Below are positions 1-6,941 of a stretch of DNA of 35,439 bases, in pieces. The position numbers and the translations under genes were made by a program. Positions within the stretch are counted from its first letter, which is position 1. Each line of letters starts with the position of its first letter. The notes beneath the pieces are model-generated. The model was not told the origin of the DNA and did no database searches. It saw only the letters and a list, made by a program, of their open reading frames with translations. The stretch comes from Planctomycetaceae bacterium (lineage in GTDB: Bacteria > Planctomycetota > Planctomycetia > Planctomycetales > Planctomycetaceae): assembly GCA_900299185.1 (NCBI GenBank), contig OMIV01000215.1, positions 1 to 35,439 on the forward strand, read 5' to 3'.

Positions 1-126
1 AACGCTTGAGCGGACATTCTGGGACTCCGTTGAAGTTGCGACTTGAGAACTCACAACCCCAGCTGAACCAGTCTGTCCGCTCTTTACCAGTTACCCCCCA
101 CGGTTTTGCGATGAGCCGCATTTCGG

Positions 127-585
127 TTGTACAATTTCACGAACCCGAATCGTCACTCGCGCCTTTCATTTTACGTGTTCAATCTCGGGAGCCCGACGTG
201 CAAGGGAGCCGGGGCATATATGGAATACGGAGTCTCGCCCAACGATCCCGTCCCTGTTCGGACACAGCGATGGCTGTTTCTCGTGGGCCAAGCGGAACCT
301 TGGCTAAACCCCGGGGAACAAGGCCAGGGAACTCGCTTCTATAAGCAAGGTGTCATCGCCAAACGCAGCTCCGGCGACAAATACAACAATCCGCCACATT
401 GGAATATCCAACCACAGCACGGGCCGGGAGTCATTACACTGGGCGGTTCGTTAGAGAAAACGGCCTTCTGCGGTGGGATCGCCCACGTCGCTATCTGGAA
501 TCGCCTCTTAGCCTCCGAAGAGATTGCCCAAATCTTCGCCGCCGGAACCGCAGAACTCCTCGGCGGAGTTTCCAAGCGCGGTTGA
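127..585 (+). pseudogene. LamG/concanavalin A-like domain fragment
   Basis: The reading frame encodes about 150 residues resembling the C-terminal two thirds of a LamG-type jelly roll. Visible landmarks are a beta-strand run around LSFYVFNLGSP, WLFLVGQ, GVIAKRSSGDKYNN, and the closing GGIAHVAIWNRLLASEEI, the usual last strand and helix of planctomycete LamG domains. Only a TTG at 127 can start this frame, a stop codon lies just upstream at 112-114, and the first strands of the fold are absent. I therefore read it as a 5'-truncated or frameshifted remnant of a larger secreted protein, not a functional gene. Bases 586-712 after the stop show nothing recognisable. The LamG call is inference from pattern. 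Confidence 0.55.
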
Positions 586-712
586 TAACAACCATTCTGC
601 ATCCACCAACATCCCGAAAAAACAGCGACCACGGCTTGAATACAAGCAGCCCGGAGTCCGTATTCCCGCTCGGCTCATAGCCACTCCTCAGAGTTCTTCA
701 CTGGACGCGAAA

Positions 713-907
713 GACACTGCCACCGATGCAGGGACGAGGCACGGCACTTAGATAGTCCAGCTCGCGAGGGAACTCGGGGCTCCCCACGCATGTGGGGGCG
801 AGATGCCTGTGGTCGACATCTCCGCCCATGCAGACGGGTCACCCCCACGGGTGTGGGGACGAGGCCAGCCGTGGAACTCTCTGGGGAAGAACTTACCGGG
901 TCACCCC
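713..907 (+). CRISPR. Degenerate CRISPR array, type I-E-like repeats
   Basis: Three related 28-nt units lie at 713-740, 777-804 and 838-865. A fourth begins at 900 with GTCACCCC and is cut off after eight bases. The best unit (838-865) has the arm CCCCAC, a short loop, GTGGGG, and the tail ACGAGGC, which is the short palindrome and tail typical of type I-E repeats. Spacers are 36, 33 and 34 nt, and the later units are 61-62 bp apart, as expected for a 28-29 nt repeat plus 32-33 nt spacer. Against the 838 unit, the 713 unit matches at about 21 of 28 positions and the 777 unit at about 19 of 28, so the repeats have decayed. No cas gene is in the window. The fourth repeat is interrupted at the edge of an insertion-sequence remnant. 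Confidence 0.68.
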
Positions 908-1168
908 GTGATATCCAGCGGGCTTCATCAGAACTTGAATCTGAGCGTTTTGGAATTCGATGACCTGCTGCTGGCGTTCATTCACAAGGCCGCAGAGAAA
1001 GGCCAGCAGAATCTGCCAAGGCTGGAGAAAAACAGACATGTTGGGCACCAACGGACGCGAGTCCTCTGTTCTGGCACGCAAAACCCAGCGACACAGGGCA
1101 ACAATCTGGCGTGGAGAAAAGGCCGTAAACCAAAGCGTTTTGAGTTCGGCGGAGTTTTTTGACCATAC
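908..1168 (-). mobile_element. Insertion-sequence remnant (copy 1, 5' end only)
   Basis: Bases about 920-1168 are clearly similar to 6700-6941. Both contain the start of the same transposase, MSV(F/L)LQPWQILLA followed by CGLVNERQQQ, and both end at the same outer sequence, GCGGAGTTTTTTGACCATAC, which marks one terminus of the element. Only about 34 transposase codons remain here before homology stops at the CRISPR side, so most of the element has been deleted. The residual frame is fused to the WD40 pseudogene at the 1168 end, giving an apparent chimeric ORF that is not a real gene. Bases 908-919 belong to neither the CRISPR repeat nor the recognisable element. Confidence 0.7.
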
Positions 1169-2038
1169 GGGATGCAGGCAGCACGTCAACGCTTTTGATT
1201 CGGGTGGAAGTGTTACGGTACTGGCATCCGCATTCTTTTGGTTGTCTGGCAGTACTTGCCCGGAATCGAACTCTGCTGTCTGCAGTCGCAAAACTCCTCG
1301 CTCTGGCACCGCAGATAGCCATCGACCGTTTCGATTGAATGAAACATGAATCACTCGCGATCCCAGATTGAATGTCGACTGCGCCGTATTCGGTGAACCC
1401 ACTCGAAAGATGGTCACGACGCCTTCCTGGTTTCCGGCAATGAATTCATTCTTCGAAGGATGCCAGTCCAGGCAGGTCGTCCGTCCCGAATCTTCAGTGA
1501 GCTGCTGTGCGACTGGGCGTGGCGCATCATTGCTACCGGTTGAATGCAGATCCCAGAGCAATGCGGATCGTGCGGGATCGCTGCTGACTGTCGCTATCCA
1601 GCGATCATTATCGGATGAGATTGATCGAATCCCCCGAGCATGATCTCTCAGAACTGCTTCATGTGTTTCGACTGCGGCAGAATGGAGATCCCAAATCTGT
1701 ACCAGTCCATCCAATGCACCGGCTACCAGCCAGCGGCCATCATCGCTGGATGACAATGTTCAGACCGCTTCTTCGTGGGCGATCAAAGTTCGTTGTGCTT
1801 CAGGATCATCCTCTTCATTCCGCCAGTCGAGCAATCTGACTGTGTGATCGTCGGAAGCCGTTGCCAGCCATCGACCACTTTGAAGCCATCGAAGTTCATT
1901 AACCGGACCCGAGTGTTCTTCGACTTCTCGAATGACCCTGGTTGCCTCATCATCAATGGATTCGATGCGGACAGGATGGGTAGGCGTGTGACGCGTGAGG
2001 GATTCGAGGGGAACGAGGGCTGGTGGCAAATTCGTAAC
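1169..2038 (-). pseudogene. WD40-repeat protein, broken
   Basis: The minus strand reads as consecutive WD40 blades: HSGPVNELRW with GRWLATASDDHTVRLLDW, then SSSDDGRWLVAGALDG with LVQIWDL, then DNDRWIATVSSD with LLWDL, then a block with TTCLDWHPSKNEFIAG. An in-frame TGA at 1762-1760 lies exactly where blades normally read 'VW(S/T)L', so a TGG-to-TGA change is the simplest explanation. The C-terminus is cut at 1168 by the insertion-sequence remnant. The N-terminus runs straight into the R' end of attC site A at 2033-2038 with no start codon of its own. Such beta-propellers are common in planctomycete kinases and secreted proteins; which protein this came from cannot be told. Confidence 0.75.
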
Positions 2039-2122
2039 GACCAAGGTAACCGGGCGGCGGCCAGAAACCTTGAAATACAGAAAACACGCCGCCCGCCGCT
2101 CCGGTTGACCGCCTTGTTCGCC
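2033..2122 (-). other. attC-like site A (after the DUF4291 cassette)
   Basis: On the minus strand the site opens with GGCGAAC (2122-2116) and closes near GTTACG (2038-2033). Its inner arms pair: CGCCGCTCCGGTTGACC at the right end on the plus strand against GGTAACCGGGCGGCGG at the left, with unpaired extra bases in one arm as expected for attC. The R' box is atypical, GTTACGA in place of the GTTCGCC-like box of the sister sites. The bases after its G therefore probably belong to the target sequence, here the WD40 gene. Confidence 0.65.
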
Positions 2123-2128
2123 CTCGAT

Positions 2129-2776
2129 TTATGGCCGACCGTGATCCAAGCCAAGCCGATTAGCGACCGCTGAATCGGGAACCACGAATACGGTCTCCAC
2201 TGGTGTAATAAGTTGATCGAGCTTGCCGGTTGCCAGGATTTGGCGTTGGCTTTCAACGTAATCGGAAATGTCTTCGATGCTGAGTATCCATTCGCGAGCG
2301 TACTTTTCAACTATCGGCCCACGGAGCCCGAGTTGAATCGCCCGACGATCAAGCGGGGTGCCGGTTGGCCCGTGATCCGGATCCCATTGCAATCGCACAT
2401 TGGAATTCGCCACCGACCGCTTCCATTCGTCATATGTTGCATACACATGCGGCTCGAAACTGGAATGAACTGCCCCGCAGAGGATTTCATTGAAGGCGCT
2501 GCGAGAAAGTCGAATTGCCAATGTCACTTCTTGACCTTCCTTCGTTCCCCAGCCAGAGCGATACATCATCCAAAGAAAGTTTGGCTTGATCCAAGTCATC
2601 CGTGACATGCTAAAGCCACCACCGAAGTGACCGTGCTGAGCAGCATAGTGGCCAATTGACGGTCGGTATGCTTGATACACCACGATCGATTCCGAATCAG
2701 ACTGCGCCAGAATCACGCGGCCGGTGCGCGGCCAATGATTCTGCTGCGATCTGAATGATTCCGTTGTGAGATTCAT
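2129..2776 (-). CDS. DUF4291 family protein
   Basis: The protein has 215 residues and matches the DUF4291 family along its full length. Key segments are IVVYQAYRPSIGHYAA near residue 30, SRMTWIKPNFLWMMYRSGWG around residues 58-77, KEGQEVTLAIRLSR after it, then VRLQWDPDHGPTG, RRAIQLGLRG and a closing EWILSIEDISDYV. The biochemical role of the family is not known to me; it occurs as a single small gene in many bacteria and some fungi. I chose the ATG at 2776 because it lies just past attC site B and immediately precedes family-like sequence; an in-frame GTG at 2797 falls inside attC B. It is the last cassette of the array and looks intact. Confidence 0.9.
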   Translation of the reverse strand: MNLTTESFRSQQNHWPRTGRVILAQSDSESIVVYQAYRPSIGHYAAQHGHFGGGFSMSRMTWIKPNFLWMMYRSGWGTKEGQEVTLAIRLSRSAFNEILCGAVHSSFEPHVYATYDEWKRSVANSNVRLQWDPDHGPTGTPLDRRAIQLGLRGPIVEKYAREWILSIEDISDYVESQRQILATGKLDQLITPVETVFVVPDSAVANRLGLDHGRP

Positions 2777-2786
2777 ATACTTGAGG

Positions 2787-2875
2787 GCGAACGACACGCA
2801 TCAGCGGGCCGGCGCGAGATGCGTTGATTCCAAAATCGACCCGACCGCCGGCTCCGTTGCAGGCGATTGTTCGGC
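2787..2875 (-). other. attC-like site B (after the MBL-fold cassette)
   Basis: The minus-strand order is GCCGAAC (2875-2869), an arm with CAACGGAGCCGGCG, a spacer, the partner arm CGCCGGCCCGCTG, then GTTCGCC (2793-2787). The arms pair except for an extra base in the 5' arm, matching the extrahelical bases that integrases use to recognise attC. The site lies 3 nt from the stop of the MBL gene and 10 nt from the start of DUF4291. Confidence 0.72.
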
Positions 2876-2878
2876 ATT

Positions 2879-3883
2879 CTATGCGATGCGCCACGTTTCC
2901 GGAAAGGATGTGTTTGGAAATATTGCACGCGCTTCCGCGAGCATCTCGTTCCATTCCGTTGAATTATATCGATCCGAAAGGTGGAACAGCACAAGTCGAT
3001 TGATGGCCGACTGTCTAGCCAGCTCCGCAACCGGACCTGTAGTCATGTGGAAGTTTCGCAAGGCCAGTTCCTGATCAGCATTCCTATACTGCGCTTCGCA
3101 TATCACCGTGCCGCAACCTTGCAACGTCTTGGAAAGATGGGCAACGGCCGCCTCGTCAAGAATGAAGTCAGTAAGGTAGGCAATAGAATCACCAGGCGTT
3201 TCAGTCACGAGTGATTCACGCAATGTTGCCATTGAGTGTGGCACGCCATTGATGACAAGTGTATCAGACCTGTCAGCGTTGTCTTTAAGTTGTTTCAGCC
3301 ATGGTCCAGGGCGCAGACCCAATGCCGCAAGTCGGCCAATATCGACATTCGACCTTGCCTTCTCACGTACGACGTAGGCCAGTGATGGAGTTCCATGATT
3401 CATCACTTGGGCTTCGACGGTGCATGCCCCCAGATCGACGAGTTGCGAGTCTATTTCGGATTTCCCTTCGTCGTGTTTGGTGGCAAACGCTTCGCAGAGC
3501 TCGAATCGTGATGTCGAGACACCAGTTCGACAGACGTCGTGGACTAACCACGTGCCTGACATCTCCGAATGAAGATTCCAAAGAAATCCCCGGAATCGAT
3601 GGTGGAGTATTTCTGATGTTCCGCTCGGCCCCCAAATGTGGTTCGATTTGTTTTCGCGATTGAAGACACAGCGAAAAAAATAGTCGAATCCACCAACATG
3701 ATCCATATGCAGGTGAGAAAGAAAAAGATGGTCGATTGCAAGTATTTCTGCATAAGAAACTGCGTTAAGGCAACCGTCCCCACAATCGAACAACAGTCGA
3801 CTGATCGATTGCCCTGAATCGACGCGCACAAGCAACGCATTGTCTCGCCCAGGTGCGCCTAAAATATCAAACGCGATGCTCAT
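2879..3883 (-). CDS. Metallo-beta-lactamase-fold hydrolase, RNase Z/ElaC-like
   Basis: The protein has 334 residues. It carries the zinc-binding motif SHLHMDHVGG (HxHxDH at about residues 57-62), preceded by LLFDCGDG, and has further candidate ligands at NHGTPSLAY, YLTDF and LVLFHLSDRY near the C-terminus. The HLSDRY tail and the NHGTPS region resemble RNase Z-type members, which act on tRNA 3' ends or similar phosphodiesters; the real substrate cannot be inferred. I chose the ATG at 3883 because it directly precedes the family-like start MSIAFDILGAPGRDN, while longer starts run into attC site C. It is an intact cassette gene between attC B and attC C. Confidence 0.88.
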   Translation of the reverse strand: MSIAFDILGAPGRDNALLVRVDSGQSISRLLFDCGDGCLNAVSYAEILAIDHLFLSHLHMDHVGGFDYFFRCVFNRENKSNHIWGPSGTSEILHHRFRGFLWNLHSEMSGTWLVHDVCRTGVSTSRFELCEAFATKHDEGKSEIDSQLVDLGACTVEAQVMNHGTPSLAYVVREKARSNVDIGRLAALGLRPGPWLKQLKDNADRSDTLVINGVPHSMATLRESLVTETPGDSIAYLTDFILDEAAVAHLSKTLQGCGTVICEAQYRNADQELALRNFHMTTGPVAELARQSAINRLVLFHLSDRYNSTEWNEMLAEARAIFPNTSFPETWRIA

Positions 3884-3895
3884 TTTATTGTGTTT

Positions 3896-3987
3896 GCCGA
3901 ACGGCGGCGTTGACCGGGCCGCCGCCAATCAATGTTGACTTTAGGAACGACGCGATCGGCGGCTCCGCGTCCAACGCTTTGTTCGGT
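3896..3987 (-). other. attC-like site C (after the unknown-protein cassette)
   Basis: The boxes are GTTCGGT at 3981-3987 and GCCGAACG at 3896-3903 on the plus strand. The arms GCGTTGACCGGGCCGCC and GGCGGCTCCGCGTCCAACGC are complementary apart from two unpaired bases. The layout and length (92 bp) match the sister sites. Confidence 0.72.
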
Positions 3988-4005
3988 GCAAGACGCGAGC
4001 AATAT

Positions 4006-4608
4006 CTACTGAAGGACTTCTTTTTGATATTGCGCCTGCGTAACTACCCGATCAGCGAGGTTCGAGACATGGTCCTCGAACCCGGGTGACTGCACGTGCA
4101 CTGCAATCACCTTCGAAGACTCTGGAGCTCCTTTGATCTCGTCAACGACCGTGTTTGTGTCTTCGAAGTAGGTTAAAAACGGTCCAGTGACATGCCGTAG
4201 CAGGCCACAAAGAACCCACACTTTACCGAATTTATCATGTTTCTGAAGGGTCAATATCAGTAATTTATAGCCCGATAGTTGCGATACTCGAGCCATCTGC
4301 TGCGATTCGGCAAGCAGCTTGTTCTTCGGTGTAAACGAGAAAACGCCCGCGTCGCCCGTAATTTTGGGCGGAGATTGCTTGTACTCCTCCCCATCGCAAA
4401 GAAACGTTTTACACACCCCTCCAAAGTCGTCAATTCTATTAATTCCCATACTATCGATTAGAAAAGCAAGCCGACGGCCAACTTCATCTTGCGTCCCTTT
4501 GATGGATTCCCAACAAGGAGAATCCGGACCGCCGAACTGGCGAAGATCGCAAACAACAACACATGAGTTTGTTACTTGAACGTCAGGCAGAGGGAGCAAG
4601 GTTGACAT
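4006..4608 (-). CDS. Cassette-encoded protein of unknown function
   Basis: A 200-residue protein with start ATG at 4608 (MSTLLPLPDVQVTNSC). I do not recognise a family. The sequence is soluble, without signal peptide or membrane segment, and balanced in composition. Segments that look structured are SCVVVCDLRQFGG near the start, RLAFLIDSMGINRIDDFGGVCKTFLCDG, YKLLILTLQKHD and KVIAVHVQSPGFEDHVSNLADRVV. The alternating short hydrophobic strands and helices suggest an alpha/beta fold, possibly nucleotide-handling, but no catalytic motif is evident. The frame is open throughout and exactly fills the gap between attC D and attC C, which supports it being a real cassette gene. Confidence 0.75.
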   Translation of the reverse strand: MSTLLPLPDVQVTNSCVVVCDLRQFGGPDSPCWESIKGTQDEVGRRLAFLIDSMGINRIDDFGGVCKTFLCDGEEYKQSPPKITGDAGVFSFTPKNKLLAESQQMARVSQLSGYKLLILTLQKHDKFGKVWVLCGLLRHVTGPFLTYFEDTNTVVDEIKGAPESSKVIAVHVQSPGFEDHVSNLADRVVTQAQYQKEVLQ

Positions 4609-4636
4609 AATGCAGGATTCCAATGACGTAAATTCA

Positions 4637-4727
4637 CCGAACGTCTGCCATCACCCGGCACGCGCGAGTAAAGCCACCATGTCAAAACCGGCAGATCGCG
4701 TGCTCGGCGTGCATGGCTTTGTTCGCC
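4637..4727 (-). other. attC-like site D (after the AlkB-like cassette)
   Basis: The plus-strand arms GCCATCACCCGGCACGCG and CGCGTGCTCGGCGTGCATGGC pair with two extra bases in the second arm. The R'' box is GTTCGCC at 4721-4727, and the partner end contains CCGAACG at 4637-4643. It sits 3 nt from the stop of the oxygenase gene. Confidence 0.72.
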
Positions 4728-4730
4728 ATT

Positions 4731-5246
4731 TTAACGGAATGCTCGCCACGTTAAGCTGATTCGTGGCCCAGCGTCCTTTTGGCGTTTGATTGCATGCATC
4801 CAATTCTCTTGCACGACATCATCCATGTAAAGCAGTGATCCGGGTTTGAGTGGGAAGGATCGTTGGATTTCGGGCTGACTTTTGGATCGGTAAGTGATGT
4901 CACGAATGCTGCCCAAGGAAACGATAGCAACACCAGTTCCGGAAACAAGCCCATTGGTCTCATCAGAATGGAAACCCATCGTGTTGGCACCCGTTTCGTA
5001 GAAGTTCAGCAAGCAGTTGTTGAATTGGATGCTGAGTCGTTTCTCCAGCATTACCAGAAGTGCCTGCAATTCGAATGGAATTGGCGTTTCAGGATAATTT
5101 ATCTGTGAGTAGTTGTAAGGTCGCCCGAAAGATGCAGTGCGTCGTGCTGACATTCGGTTGTCCCACTCGATGGACGTCAGCAGCGAATCGAAGAGGACTT
5201 CGTGCTCAGAGTAGAAGTCGTCTTCTATTTCAATTGGCGGTTCCAT
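4731..5246 (-). CDS. AlkB-like 2-oxoglutarate/Fe(II) dioxygenase
   Basis: A compact 171-residue AlkB-family oxygenase. The iron ligands are visible as HSD in NFYETGANTMGFHSDE (His93, Asp95) and His151 in ENWMHAIKR, and the 2-oxoglutarate-binding arginine lies in RISLTWR near residue 162. FPLKPGSLLYMDDVVQ is the usual strand before the distal histidine. Members oxidatively demethylate nucleic acids or proteins using O2 and 2-oxoglutarate; this small form resembles single-domain nucleic-acid repair types. I placed the start at the ATG at 5246 (MEPPIEIEDDFY) because a longer start would read through attC E. The gene is intact and single in its cassette. Confidence 0.88.
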   Translation of the reverse strand: MEPPIEIEDDFYSEHEVLFDSLLTSIEWDNRMSARRTASFGRPYNYSQINYPETPIPFELQALLVMLEKRLSIQFNNCLLNFYETGANTMGFHSDETNGLVSGTGVAIVSLGSIRDITYRSKSQPEIQRSFPLKPGSLLYMDDVVQENWMHAIKRQKDAGPRISLTWRAFR

Positions 5247-5267
5247 AATGCAAACGGCGATTGGTTG

Positions 5268-5358
5268 GCGAACGCCCCGCATCACGGGGCGGCGGGAGTT
5301 GACATTGAATTGCAAAACCAACTGGCCATCGCCGCTCCCGTGCATGCGATGGTTCGGC
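5268..5358 (-). other. attC-like site E (after the PTH2-like cassette)
   Basis: The plus-strand arms CGCATCACGGGGCGGCGGGA and CGCCGCTCCCGTGCATGCG pair with two unpaired bases in the second arm. The ends are GCGAACG (5268-5274) and GTTCGGC (5352-5358). It is 5 nt past the stop of the upstream cassette gene and 91 bp long, like its sisters. Confidence 0.72.
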
Positions 5359-5363
5359 CACGG

Positions 5364-5666
5364 CTACTTGTAGAGCCGGAAAAACTTGAATGCCTTTGGC
5401 CACTCCGCGCGAGGCCGGAAGGCAATTGCCACCTCAGCACCGCCCAAGGCGGATTCAGTTAGAACAACGTGATCGTCAAACGCCTTCGCCGCCTCGAACT
5501 CGGTTTCGGATACTCGACACACGACCTTGTAGAACGGTCCGGACAGCCACTCCGCTACTTCTGGTGCGTCACGAAACTTCAAATAGCAACTCAGCGACGC
5601 ATGGGCAGCGGCGAGGATGCCGAAACCTATGGGGATCGATTCCCGGACCAGGATGTACATCTTCAT
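5364..5666 (-). CDS. Small protein resembling peptidyl-tRNA hydrolase 2 fold
   Basis: A 100-residue protein starting MKMYILVRESIPIGFG. The N-terminal strand MYILVRE, the following helix ILAAAHASLSCYLKF, then FYKVVCRVSETEFEAAKAF, DDHVVLTESALGGAEVAIAF and a closing basic segment RPRAEWPKAFKFFRLYK follow the order seen in Pth2-like proteins, where an AA-x-HA helix lies after the first strand. The match is by pattern only; the classical Pth2 GKxAAQ motif is altered to GFGILAAAH, so hydrolase activity is uncertain. The start at 5666 precedes the first conserved strand. It is the most 5' clear cassette of the array. Confidence 0.75.
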   Translation of the reverse strand: MKMYILVRESIPIGFGILAAAHASLSCYLKFRDAPEVAEWLSGPFYKVVCRVSETEFEAAKAFDDHVVLTESALGGAEVAIAFRPRAEWPKAFKFFRLYK

Positions 5667-5723
5667 TGCCGCGTGTGATCCCTTCGCCGAACAGATATTC
5701 GACCGCGAAACTGCGGTCATATT

Positions 5724-5942
5724 TTACCGCAGGAGGTTCACCAAACCCCAACAGCGGCCTGCGCATGTCGCCCTCAAGGAATTTGCCACCCCTGTAAAGT
5801 TTATTTCCACATGCTCGCGACCATCGACACGCAATCTCCGACTAACCTGATCCGAAAGTATTTGAGCAGCATGGAGATCAATTATCTGAACCCGATCCCA
5901 AGTAGAATTGGACTTGGGTCGGAAATTTCGAAGGTCAACCAA
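5724..5942 (-). other. Doubtful ORF at the array's upstream edge
   Basis: A 72-codon minus-strand frame covers most of the 327 bases between the PTH2-like gene and the TOPRIM fragment. Its middle (IIDLHAAQILSDQVSRRL, then HVEINFTGVA) looks protein-like and faintly recalls STAS-type domains. The tail (residues about 52-72) does not, and another frame over 5569-5766 also reads plausibly (FGEPPAVKYDRSFAVEYLFG). A frameshifted older gene is possible. I see no attC between it and the PTH2-like gene, so both may belong to one cassette. Confidence is low. Confidence 0.25.
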
Positions 5943-5993
5943 TCATCGCGGCACTAGTCACTCCGCGAGTTCTGTGCCAAGAAGTTCGGCGAT

Positions 5994-6245
5994 TTAGAGA
6001 ACGGCTATTGCTCGATTCATGCCTATCATATGGGACAATTCAGAAATGGAAACCGACTCAGGTTGTCGGCCCTTGAAGGCTCCGCCGTGCATGTCATGAC
6101 TCCAGCCGAGACGCACGTTGAGGCCGCGTTGCATGAGTTGCCACAACGCTTCTTTGGCTCCGTCGTCACCAGTCGGTTCGCAGTCGAAGAGCAGCGTCAC
6201 CTTGCCGTTTGCCAGTTGCTGAGACCAGCGGGTGATCTTCTCGAC
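5994..6245 (-). pseudogene. TOPRIM-domain (primase-like) fragment
   Basis: The 83 residues before the stop at 5994 are unlike the transposase to which they are fused in frame. They read VTLLFDCEPTGDDGAKEAL, then RGLNVRLGWS and MHGGAFKGRQPES, the pattern of the TOPRIM half of primase-like proteins found in planctomycete genomes (acidic DCE-type strand end, then a GRQPES-type tail). The N-terminal zinc-finger half is missing, replaced by transposase sequence. It is probably the stub of a primase-like gene whose front was removed by the insertion or by a later deletion. The family call is from memory of the pattern. Confidence 0.5.
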
Positions 6246-6941
6246 TTGAGTCCACACTTTGACCGTCGTGAAATCTGTGGCAAAGATGGAATCCCAGTGG
6301 GCCTTCAAAAACGTCGACCAAGCTGGCGTTCGCTGCCGGTCAGGTACCGGTTCAATGCCATGTGCTTTGAGAACGTTGGCGACAGTCGAGTCGGCAATGT
6401 CGTAACCAATATTCGCCAAGGCATCCTTGGATGCGATCGTAGCCCCAAGTTGGATTCTCTCTGGCGAAGCGAACAATGGCATCGACGATTTCCTGACGGG
6501 GGCGTGGTCGACTGGGCTGGCGTTTGTCGCTGGAGACGAACTTCTGCGCGACGAGTTCCCGATGCCATCGCAGAATCGTGTCAGGTGTGAAGATCGTTGT
6601 GAGTTGCAGCAGCGCCTTGCGGCCAATGGCCTGAGCTTTCACGGCGAGCTTACGACGCTGGTCGTCACTCAGGAGCAGTCGCTTCTTGCCGAGCTGCTTC
6701 ATCAAAACATGAATCTGAGCGTTCTGGAATTCGATGACCTGCTGCTGGCGTTCATTCACAAGCCCGCAGAGATAGGCCAGCAGAATCTGCCAAGGCTGGA
6801 GAAGAACAGACATGGTTGGCACCTCAGGATAGCTTCCCCTGTGCTGGATTGCGAAATCAAGCACACAGATGCGTCAATCTGGCGGTGAGAAGTAGCCATA
6901 AACTACTGCCTTTTACTTTGGCGGAGTTTTTTGACCATACG
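6246..6941 (-). mobile_element. Insertion-sequence remnant (copy 2) with truncated integrase-type transposase
   Basis: The transposase starts at ATG 6813 (MSVLLQPWQILLA). It has an N-terminal helical region, a helix-turn-helix-like stretch (FTPDTILRWHRELVAQKF) and the linker NPTWGYDRIQG, and reaches DSIFATDFTTVKVWT, the start of an rve/DDE catalytic core. A frameshift near 6440 separates the NPTWGYDRIQG frame from the ANIGYDIADSTVANVL frame. The catalytic core is missing beyond the first Asp strand, so the gene is dead. The outer end at 6921-6940 equals that of copy 1 (GCGGAGTTTTTTGACCATAC). Both copies point the same way and flank the cassette array. Confidence 0.72.

Larger units (their letters stand above)
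2033..5993 (-). mobile_element. Integron-type gene cassette array without an integrase (CALIN-like)
   Basis: Five similar imperfect palindromes of 89-92 bp separate four minus-strand genes and follow a fifth. Reading on the minus strand, each gene's stop codon is followed within about 30 nt by a GCCGAAC- or GGCGAAC-like R'' box, a long palindromic arm pair, and a GTTCGCC/GTTCGGC-like R' box. The next gene's start lies about 10-30 nt further on. This is the gene-attC-gene-attC pattern of an integron. The array's upstream end (high coordinates) is replaced by a TOPRIM fragment and an insertion-sequence remnant, and no intI or attI is visible. All cassettes share one orientation. Confidence 0.75.

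Noticed and set aside
893-1756. A single 287-codon minus-strand ORF
   Set aside because: It is a chance fusion of the WD40 remnant with the insertion-sequence fragment; neither half is complete.
1783-2310. A 175-codon minus-strand ORF crossing attC A
   Set aside because: It overlaps the WD40 remnant, attC A and the end of DUF4291 in a different frame; no motif.
5950-5993. Possible sixth attC half-site (GTTCGGC at 5984-5990, with CTCCGCG nearby)
   Set aside because: The box resembles the others, but no convincing partner arm or second box was found; it may be a remnant, not reported as a site.
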